DNA of 6,701 nt from the NCBI GenBank assembly GCA_945886995.1, contig CAMCZJ010000166.1, positions 1-6,701 on the forward strand, in the 5' to 3' direction. The stretch is from Asaia bogorensis (GTDB lineage Bacteria > Pseudomonadota > Alphaproteobacteria > Acetobacterales > Acetobacteraceae). The translations under genes and the position numbers were made by a program. The notes beneath the pieces were generated by a model. That model made no database searches. It was given only the letters and a program-made list of their open reading frames with translations, and was not told the DNA's origin. Of this stretch, positions 1 to 5,882 are shown one piece after another. Each line of letters starts with the position of its first letter. Positions within the stretch are counted from its first letter, which is position 1.

Positions 1-27
1 CGCGTCCGACAAGCTGAGCAGGGCTGA
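1..27 (+). CDS. 3' end of an upstream gene, probably the RND periplasmic adaptor (membrane fusion protein)
   Basis: Only the last eight codons (RVRQAEQG) and a TGA stop at 25-27 are visible, so the product cannot be identified from its own sequence. The frame is chosen because its stop lies four bases before the ATG of the RND pump at 32, the tight spacing usual for an adaptor-permease operon. HAE1-type pumps are commonly encoded directly after their HlyD/AcrA-like adaptor, so an adaptor is the best guess. Another + frame also stops nearby (TGA at 15-17), so the reading frame itself is not certain. Confidence 0.4.
   Translation, partial: RVRQAEQG
17..23 (+). promoter_or_regulatory. Shine-Dalgarno-like site for the RND pump gene
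   Basis: AGCAGGG lies eight bases before the ATG at 32, inside the last codons of the upstream gene. It is an imperfect match to the anti-SD sequence. It supports the ATG at 32 over reading further upstream in the same frame, which stays open to the left edge of the window. Confidence 0.4.
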
Positions 28-31
28 ACCC

Positions 32-3000
32 ATGGTCCTTTCCGATATCTCGATCAAAAGGCCGGTCTTCGCGACCGTGATCAGCCTGATGCTGATCGTG
101 CTTGGCTTGGCATCCCTCTATAAAATGCCAATTCGGGAATACCCGAAGATTGACCCGCCGATCATCCAGATTGTCACGACCTATCGTGGTGCCTCGGCGC
201 CCGTTGTGGATAATCAGATCACGGAAATCCTGGAAGGTGCCGTGGCGGGGATTGAGGGCATCAAGTCCATCCAATCCCAATCGCGCGATGAACGCAGCCA
301 GATCACGCTTGAATTCCGCCTGACGCGTGATGTGGATAGTGCCGCCAATGATGTGCGTGACCGTGTGGCGCGTGCGCTGGCGCGCCTGCCGGAACAGGCC
401 GATACGCCGATTGTTCAAAAGGTGGATGGCGATAGCCGGCCCATTTTGTGGATTGCGCTGAATTCGGAAACCCTGTCACCGCTTGATCTCACCGATATTG
501 CGCGCCGGCGCATCGTGGATCGTTTGGCGATTGTGGAAGGTGTGGCGCAGGTATTGGTGCTGGGTGAACGGCGCTTTTCCATGCGTATTTGGCTGGACCG
601 GCAAGCCTTAGCCGCGCGCGGCCTGACCGTGCAGGATGTGGAAGACGCGATCCGGCGCGAAAATGTTGAATTGCCCGGTGGGCGGCTTGAAAGCTCGGCC
701 CGCGAATTGACGGTGCGCACCGACACGCGCATGAGCTCACCCGAGCAATTCCGCCAGGTTGTGGTGGCGCGCGGCACGGGCGGTGCGCAAGTATTGCTCG
801 GCGAAGTCGCGCGGGTTGAGATTGGCGCGGAAGATACGCGTGGCGGCTACCGTATCAATGGCCGGCCTTCTATCGGCCTTGGCATTCTACGCCAATCAAC
901 CGCCAATACGTTGGCGGTCGCTGATGGTGTAAAGGCGGAGCTGGAACGCATCAAGCCAACGCTACCACCCGGCGTGGATGCCACCATTGGCTATGATGAG
1001 AGCCTTTTCATCGCGCAATCCATTTATGAGGTTGAGCACGCGCTGATGATTGCGCTGGCGCTGGTGGTGGGCGTGATCTTTCTGTTTCTGCGATCAGTGC
1101 GCGCAACCATTATCCCCGCCGTCGCCATTCCAGTTTCCATCGTAGCGTCCTTCATTCCGATGGCGGTTTTCGGCTTTTCGGTGAATGTGCTGACGCTTTT
1201 GGGGTTGGTGTTGGCCATCGGCCTTGTGGTGGATGATGCCATTGTGGTGTTGGAAAACATCCATCGGCGCATTGAATTGGGCGAAGATCCCCTGCTTGCT
1301 TCCTTGCTTGGGTCACGCGAAATCGCCTTTGCCGTGATTGCGACAACGCTTGTGCTGATTTCTGTTTTCGTGCCGCTTTCCTTCATGGGGGGTAATACGG
1401 GGCGGCTATTCACTGAATTCGGCATTGCGCTTGCTGCGTCCGTCTTATTCTCGGGCCTGATAGCGCTCACGCTCACGCCCATGATGTGTTCCAAGCTGCT
1501 GCGTGCGCATGAAGGTGAAAGCCTTCTGGTGCGCATGACTGAGCCTTTCTTCATCGCGCTGAATGAGGGGCTGCGCTGGACGCTTGATCGTGCCTTGCGG
1601 GTGCCGGTGCTGGTGATGGGCGCATCAGCGGCCATGTCGCTTTTCGCCGTAGTGCTGTTCAATGCTTTGCCGAAGGAATTCGCCCCCACCGAAGATCGTG
1701 GGGTGGTGATTATCCCGACCACCGGGCCAGAAGGCGCTTCCTTCCCCTACACGGTTGAACATGTGATCCGCCTTGAGAATCTGCTGCAACGCTATCTGGA
1801 TAGTGGCGAGGCTTATGCGGTATTCGCCACTGTTGGCGGCTTCCAGCGCCCTGCTGTTGGCAATATCGCCAATGTCTTTGTGCGCCTCGCCCCCTGGAAT
1901 GAGCGGGAGCGTAAGCAACAGGCCATCGCCGCCGAAATCTTCCCAATGGTGGCGAGCATTCCTGGCATTCGTGGTTTTGCTTTGAACCCACCGTCACTTG
2001 GGCAACGCGGCTTCCAGCCGCCGGTACAATTCGTGATTGGTGGGCCGGATTATGACACGCTGATCGCCTGGCGGGATGCTTTTCTGGAAAAGGCGCGGAC
2101 GAACCCTCGGCTGCTCAACCTTGACCACAACTTCAAGGAAACCAAGCCGGAAGTCCGCGTGGATATTGATAGGCGCAAGGCCGCTGATCTTGGCATTTCC
2201 ATCGCGGCAGTTGGCCGCACCATTGAAACCATGATGGGCTCACGCGAAGTTACCACTTATGTTGTGGGTGGGCAGGAATACAAGGTGTTGTTGCAGGCGC
2301 CCGAATCAGCGCGACTTTCGCCTTATGATTTGCAGAATGTCTTTGTGCGGACGGGAAGTGGCGGGTTGGTCCCGCTTTCGAATGTTGTGACGCTGTCCGA
2401 ACGTGCCCGGGCGCAGACCCTTTCGCGTCAGGATCGCGTGCGCGCCATTACCATCACGGCCTCTCTCGCGCCGGGTTATTCGCTTGGTGAGGCCTTGGAT
2501 TTCCTTGACCAAACCGCGCGCGAAGTGCTGCCGCAGGAAGCACGCGTTTCCTATCTGGGGCAGAGCCTGGAATTCCGCGAAAGCTCCGGCGCGCTGTACA
2601 TTACCTTTGCGCTGGCGCTGTTGGTGGTGTTCCTGGTGCTGGCGGCCCAGTTCGAAAGCTTCATCCACCCCTTTGTCATTCTGCTCTCCACGCCGCTGGC
2701 CGTCACTGGCGGGTTATTGGCGCTGTGGGTGACGGGGCAGACATTGAATGTGTTCAGCCAGATCGGCATGGTGTTGCTGATCGGCCTGATGGCGAAGAAC
2801 GGCATTCTGGTGGTGGAATTTGCCAATCAGCTTCGTGATCGGGGCATGAGCATTCGTGATGCGGTGCTGGAAGCATCCGTCGTGCGGCTCCGCCCGATCC
2901 TGATGACCTCCATCGCAACCGTGCTGGGCGCTGTGCCGCTCGCCATGGCAACCGGGGCGGGGGCAGAAAGCAGGCAGGCCTTGGGTGTGGTGATTGTGGG

Positions 3001-3157
3001 GGGTATTACGCTTTCCACCATCGTGACACTTTATGCTGTGCCGGCCCTGTATCTGTTGCTGGCACCCTATACCAAGCCAATCGGCGCCATTGCCGCCAAG
3101 CTTGCGGATTTGGAAAAGCGCCCCGCCGCCAGCCATGGTCATCAGGCGGCGGAATAA
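32..3157 (+). CDS. RND-superfamily multidrug efflux transporter permease (HAE1 family, AcrB-like)
   Basis: Complete 1041-aa inner-membrane pump, close to the roughly 1050 aa usual for AcrB-type proteins. In this family a homotrimer works with a periplasmic adaptor and an outer-membrane channel to expel drugs, detergents or other amphipaths in exchange for protons. The N-terminus (MVLSDISIKRPVFATV) is the typical RND start, which supports this ATG. TM1 covers about residues 12-30. The first large periplasmic domain runs to about 330, TM2-6 start near 331, and a second half repeats the plan, with TM8-12 from about 851. The proton-relay aspartates of TM4 are D401 and D402 in GLVVDDAIVVLEN. The matching TM10 lysine is K922 in GLMAKNGILVVEF. 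The GGFQRP segment, near residue 604, lies where AcrB has its substrate-loop phenylalanines. All key residues are present, so it should be functional. The substrate cannot be told from sequence. No outer-membrane channel gene is visible, nor a repressor, though either could lie to the left. Confidence 0.95.
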   Translation: MVLSDISIKRPVFATVISLMLIVLGLASLYKMPIREYPKIDPPIIQIVTTYRGASAPVVDNQITEILEGAVAGIEGIKSIQSQSRDERSQITLEFRLTRDVDSAANDVRDRVARALARLPEQADTPIVQKVDGDSRPILWIALNSETLSPLDLTDIARRRIVDRLAIVEGVAQVLVLGERRFSMRIWLDRQALAARGLTVQDVEDAIRRENVELPGGRLESSARELTVRTDTRMSSPEQFRQVVVARGTGGAQVLLGEVARVEIGAEDTRGGYRINGRPSIGLGILRQSTANTLAVADGVKAELERIKPTLPPGVDATIGYDESLFIAQSIYEVEHALMIALALVVGVIFLFLRSVRATIIPAVAIPVSIVASFIPMAVFGFSVNVLTLLGLVLAIGLVVDDAIVVLENIHRRIELGEDPLLASLLGSREIAFAVIATTLVLISVFVPLSFMGGNTGRLFTEFGIALAASVLFSGLIALTLTPMMCSKLLRAHEGESLLVRMTEPFFIALNEGLRWTLDRALRVPVLVMGASAAMSLFAVVLFNALPKEFAPTEDRGVVIIPTTGPEGASFPYTVEHVIRLENLLQRYLDSGEAYAVFATVGGFQRPAVGNIANVFVRLAPWNERERKQQAIAAEIFPMVASIPGIRGFALNPPSLGQRGFQPPVQFVIGGPDYDTLIAWRDAFLEKARTNPRLLNLDHNFKETKPEVRVDIDRRKAADLGISIAAVGRTIETMMGSREVTTYVVGGQEYKVLLQAPESARLSPYDLQNVFVRTGSGGLVPLSNVVTLSERARAQTLSRQDRVRAITITASLAPGYSLGEALDFLDQTAREVLPQEARVSYLGQSLEFRESSGALYITFALALLVVFLVLAAQFESFIHPFVILLSTPLAVTGGLLALWVTGQTLNVFSQIGMVLLIGLMAKNGILVVEFANQLRDRGMSIRDAVLEASVVRLRPILMTSIATVLGAVPLAMATGAGAESRQALGVVIVGGITLSTIVTLYAVPALYLLLAPYTKPIGAIAAKLADLEKRPAASHGHQAAE
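3123..3152 (+). repeat. Perfect 8-bp inverted repeat at the end of the RND gene
   Basis: CCGCCGCC at 3123-3130 is the exact reverse complement of GGCGGCGG at 3145-3152, with a 14-base loop. The right arm ends three bases before the TAA stop at 3155. An RNA hairpin here would be stable, but no T-run follows, so it is not a standard intrinsic terminator. It could be a weak pause or 3'-end stabiliser, or a by-product of GC-rich coding. Confidence 0.4.
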
Positions 3158-3173
3158 CGTTGCTGCCGCTTGG

Positions 3174-3197
3174 GCTGGGGTGATTTCAAGCCCCGGC
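3174..3197 (+). terminator. Possible weak terminator-like hairpin
   Basis: GCTGGGG (3174-3180) can pair with CCCCGGC (3191-3197) with one G-U pair, leaving a 10-base loop. It follows the RND stop by 17 bases, a suitable place for a terminator, but no U-rich stretch follows. It could attenuate rather than end transcription. Low confidence. Confidence 0.25.
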
Positions 3198-3208
3198 GTT
3201 ATGGGCTA

Positions 3209-3239
3209 GTTTCCCCTTCAGTTGGAACATTGGGGAAGC
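3209..3239 (+). promoter_or_regulatory. Ribosome binding site inside a potential hairpin, ThDP enzyme gene
   Basis: GGGGAAG at 3232-3238 is a good Shine-Dalgarno sequence five bases before the ATG at 3244 and fixes that start. The same bases form the right arm (3232-3239) of an inverted repeat whose left arm is GTTTCCCC (3209-3216), giving eight pairs with one G-U. A small inner TTC/GAA stem is also possible. Folding would hide the ribosome binding site, so translation could depend on RNA structure. That role is inference. Confidence 0.4.
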
Positions 3240-3243
3240 GGTT

Positions 3244-5001
3244 ATGGCCGAAGCGAAAACGGGGCAGGCAGGACGGACGGGCGGCAAGCTTTTGGCCGAT
3301 GCCTTGGTGGCCCAAGGCGTCACCCACGCATTTTGCGTGCCTGGTGAGAGCTATCTTGATCTGCTCGATGGCCTTTATTCCGTGCGCAATCGGCTGCAAT
3401 TGGTGACCTGCCGCTTTGAAGCCGGCGCAATCCATATGGCGGAGGCCTATGGCAAGCTGACCGGCAAGCCCGGGGTTGCCATTGTCACGCGCGGCCCGGG
3501 CGCCTGCCATGCGGCCATTGGCGTGCATGTGGCGCAGCAGGATTCAACGCCGCTGGTGCTGCTGGTCGGCCAAATCCCGGTGGAGGAGACAGACCGCGAA
3601 ACCTTCCAGGAAGTTGATTATCGCCGCATGTTCAGCCCCATCGCCAAATGGGTAACGCAGATTGATGATGAAAAGCGCATCCCTGAATTGATGGCGCATG
3701 CCTTTGATGTGGCGGTGTCTGGCCGCCCGGGCCCGGTGGTGATCGCGATCAGTGAGGAAATGCAAAAGCGGATGGCAGCCGTACCGGATATCGGCCCCGC
3801 CAATGTGTTGCCGCCCCACCCCGCCCCCGACGCCGTTTCGCAGATGATGGCGATGCTGGGCAAGGCCAAGCGCCCGCTGGCGGTATTGGGTGGGTCGCGT
3901 TGGTCGGATCAGGGCAAGGCCGATATCCGCGACTTCCTGCTGGCCAATGATTTGCCTGTCGCGGTGGGCTTCCGCCGGCAGGGGATTTTTGATGGCACTT
4001 CGGAAAACTATGTGGGCGATCTTGGCGTCGGCGCCGATCCGGGCCTGGTGGCCCACGCCAAAGATGCGGATTTGATCATTGCGATTGGGTCTCGCCTGGG
4101 TGAGACTTTCAGCCAAGGTTATACGCTGTTGGATATGGCGGGGGCGACGCCGATTGTGCATGTCTATCCCGAACAAGCTGAAATCGGGCGCGTCTATCGC
4201 CCCACACTTGGCATCACCGCGGACCTCAATGCCTTTGCCGCGGCGGCCAAGGCTGCTGCACCCGTCAAGAAGCCCGCCTGGGCTGGCTGGACGCGGGATT
4301 TGCGCGCCACGCGCCTGAAGCAGGCGGAAGCGCCCAATTACGAAGGGCCGCTCAACCTCGCGAAAGCGTTGCAGGATTTGGAAAAGGCGCTGCCGGCCAA
4401 TACCATCTACACGACTGATGCCGGCAATTTCGCGACCTGGCCCACGCGCTTCATGCATGTGGGCGCGGGGCAGGATTTCCTCGGGCCCACCAATGGCGCC
4501 ATGGGCTATGCGGTGCCGTCAGCGATTGGCGCCAAGATTGTGCATCCGGAACGGCCCGTGATTGGCTTTGTCGGCGATGGCGGCTTTCTGATGACGGGGC
4601 AGGAAATCGCGACCGCTTTCCACCATGCCGTCAATCCAATCATTCTGGTTTTCAACAACCAGATGTATGGCACGATCCGCATGTATCAGGAACGCACCTA
4701 TCCGCATCGCGTGTCCGGCACGGCGCTCACCAATCCGGATTTCGCGCGCTTCATTGAAGCCTTTGGCGGCCATGGTGAGATTGTTGAAAAGACCGAGGAG
4801 TTGGTGCCCGCAGTGCAGCGTGCGCTCGCTTCCGGCAAGCCGGCCCTGGTGGAAATCCGTATGAACCCGGAACAGGTGACGAACCGCGCCACCATTGCCG
4901 ATTTGCGCGCGCACTCCGGCAAGGCCGCGCCTGCGGCGGCACTTCCCGCCGCCGCCAAGCGCGGCCCGGCCCCGCGGCGTAGCGGCCCGCGCCCGCGCTG
5001 A
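3244..5001 (+). CDS. Thiamine-diphosphate-dependent enzyme, acetolactate synthase large subunit-like
   Basis: Complete 585-aa member of the pyruvate oxidase/acetolactate synthase (COG0028-type) family, probably cytosolic. The usual three domains are visible. The N-terminal pyrimidine-binding domain (about 12-180) carries the catalytic glutamate E59 in RFEAGAIHMAEAYG, and the family's FQEVD at 121-125. The central domain (about 200-330) starts after VLGGSR (near 214-219) and may or may not bind FAD. The C-terminal pyrophosphate-binding domain (about 370-550) has the Mg/ThDP motif from GDGG (444-447) to NN (471-472). All cofactor residues are intact, so an active C-C bond-forming or decarboxylating enzyme is expected. 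The substrate is not clear. The segment after NN (QMYGTIRMYQERTYPHR) is unlike the tryptophan-bearing NNQ-W pattern I associate with branched-chain AHAS, and no small subunit (ilvN/ilvH) is nearby. I therefore give no gene symbol. Residues 557-585 form an odd Ala/Pro/Arg-rich basic tail. Related possibilities are glyoxylate carboligase, benzoylformate decarboxylase or another 2-oxoacid decarboxylase. Confidence 0.85.
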   Translation: MAEAKTGQAGRTGGKLLADALVAQGVTHAFCVPGESYLDLLDGLYSVRNRLQLVTCRFEAGAIHMAEAYGKLTGKPGVAIVTRGPGACHAAIGVHVAQQDSTPLVLLVGQIPVEETDRETFQEVDYRRMFSPIAKWVTQIDDEKRIPELMAHAFDVAVSGRPGPVVIAISEEMQKRMAAVPDIGPANVLPPHPAPDAVSQMMAMLGKAKRPLAVLGGSRWSDQGKADIRDFLLANDLPVAVGFRRQGIFDGTSENYVGDLGVGADPGLVAHAKDADLIIAIGSRLGETFSQGYTLLDMAGATPIVHVYPEQAEIGRVYRPTLGITADLNAFAAAAKAAAPVKKPAWAGWTRDLRATRLKQAEAPNYEGPLNLAKALQDLEKALPANTIYTTDAGNFATWPTRFMHVGAGQDFLGPTNGAMGYAVPSAIGAKIVHPERPVIGFVGDGGFLMTGQEIATAFHHAVNPIILVFNNQMYGTIRMYQERTYPHRVSGTALTNPDFARFIEAFGGHGEIVEKTEELVPAVQRALASGKPALVEIRMNPEQVTNRATIADLRAHSGKAAPAAALPAAAKRGPAPRRSGPRPR

Positions 5002-5028
5002 TCAGCTTTGCTGGGGCGCGGCGGGCCG
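4983..5028. terminator. Imperfect GC-rich inverted repeat spanning both convergent stop codons
   Basis: CGGCCCGC (4983-4990) pairs exactly with GCGGGCCG (5021-5028). After a three-base bulge (4991-4993), CGCGC (4994-4998) pairs with GCGCG (5016-5020). The loop (4999-5015) contains both stop codons, TGA on the + strand and its mirror on the - strand. A transcript from either side could fold here, so it may act as a shared bidirectional transcription end. There is no T-run on either side, so this is a candidate only. Confidence 0.35.
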
Positions 5029-5880
5029 GCGCCCCGGCAAATTCATGCCGGAAAAACGCGTATCCAGATGCTCAATCTCAAGCCAGCCCATATCGCGGCC
5101 AAAGGGCTTGTAGATTGGGAAGGTCTTCAGAATGCCGAGGGTTGCCGCGCTTTCGAGCGGTGAGATAAAGCTGCAATCCTGATCGCCGAAATGTGGCTGC
5201 GCCATCCAATGGGTCAGTTGTTCGGTGGTGATGGCAAAAAAGCCGCAATGCGGATTGGTCGCGCGCTGGAAGGTCAGTGGCCTTGCCCCCTGGCGGCCTT
5301 TGACAAACCGCTCATCCGGTAAGGCTGCTTCAAAGGGGGCGAGCAGCCCCGGGCGCAGCATCCCATCAATATAGGTTTTCAGCGTCGGGCCGCGCGGGTT
5401 CCATTCGAAGCGGTTGGGGAACAGCACGCGCCGCCAGCCAAAATCATCGTGAAAGGCGATGATACGCGGGATCATGTCGCCGCTGCCTGGGCGCAGATCA
5501 TCTTCCGAAAAGGCGAAGACATCATAGATGCTACGCGCATCGGCAAAAATCTTCTGCGCGGCGAAGCCCAGCATCCGCGGGTTATCAAGCTTCGCATCAT
5601 AAAGCCTGACACCGCGCGCGCGGCAGTAATCGGCATCCAGCAAATGATTCTCGCCATTGACCAGCACAATGATGTCAAGCTGATCCGCCACGCCCGCAAT
5701 GGGTTCGAATTTCTTCTGCCAGACATTGATGTTGGAAACCGGGCCGTAATGCCCGCGCCAGGCGTCAATCACGCTCCGGATCGCAGCAGCCCGCTGGTCA
5801 CGCCGATGCGCATCGGTGGAGCTGTGGTTCGATCCTTCCTCGGCACGAAAAAAATGCGCGATGGCGAGCAGGATGCGCAT
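5002..5880 (-). CDS. Glycosyltransferase-like protein of unassigned family
   Basis: Complete 292-aa soluble-looking protein; I do not recognise a named family. It starts MRILLAIAHFF, a first beta-strand pattern common in nucleotide-sugar enzymes, with no signal peptide or clear membrane segment. Residues 66-76 (DQLDIIVLVNG) form a second hydrophobic strand. Residues 119-128 (YDVFAFSEDDL) place an acidic SEDD after a hydrophobic strand, resembling the metal-binding DxD of GT-A glycosyltransferases. Later features are PHCGFFAIT (210-218), FGDQDCSF (231-238) and a C-terminal HLDTRFSG (271-278), possibly active-site loops. It begins two bases after the stop of the UDP-xylose synthase gene, almost certainly in one operon, and AAGGGAG at 5891-5897 is its likely ribosome binding site. 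This context supports a role in glycan assembly, perhaps with a UDP-sugar donor, but activity and donor are inferences. Its stop codon abuts the stop of the convergent gene. Confidence 0.75.
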   Translation of the reverse strand: MRILLAIAHFFRAEEGSNHSSTDAHRRDQRAAAIRSVIDAWRGHYGPVSNINVWQKKFEPIAGVADQLDIIVLVNGENHLLDADYCRARGVRLYDAKLDNPRMLGFAAQKIFADARSIYDVFAFSEDDLRPGSGDMIPRIIAFHDDFGWRRVLFPNRFEWNPRGPTLKTYIDGMLRPGLLAPFEAALPDERFVKGRQGARPLTFQRATNPHCGFFAITTEQLTHWMAQPHFGDQDCSFISPLESAATLGILKTFPIYKPFGRDMGWLEIEHLDTRFSGMNLPGRRPAAPQQS

Positions 5881-5882
5881 GC

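Larger units (their letters stand above)
3158..3243 (+). other. 86-base spacer between the RND pump and the ThDP enzyme gene
   Basis: This is the only real intergenic gap in the window. It holds two short inverted repeats (3174-3197 and 3209-3239, listed separately) and the ribosome binding site of the next gene. I see no convincing sigma-70 -35/-10 pair and no T-tract. Whether the ThDP enzyme is transcribed from here or by read-through from the pump operon cannot be settled from the sequence. Confidence 0.6.

Noticed and set aside
1024..1722. A 232-aa open frame on the - strand inside the RND gene
   Set aside because: The translation is Ser/Thr/Met-rich low-complexity antisense of membrane segments, and the + strand has all the RND motifs.
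3158..3243. A metabolite riboswitch (for example a TPP riboswitch) before the ThDP enzyme gene
   Set aside because: The spacer is only 86 bases and I see none of the conserved THI-box elements; the encoded enzyme uses ThDP but does not make it.
3170..3406. A 78-aa frame on the + strand starting in the spacer
   Set aside because: It overlaps the start of the ThDP enzyme in another frame, is Trp/Arg-rich without motif, and the ribosome binding site at 3232-3238 fits the ATG at 3244 instead.
3544..4458. A 304-aa open frame on the - strand inside the ThDP enzyme gene
   Set aside because: It lies wholly antisense to a well-supported gene, its translation is rich in His/Arg/Gln with no motif, and long antisense frames are common in GC-rich coding DNA.
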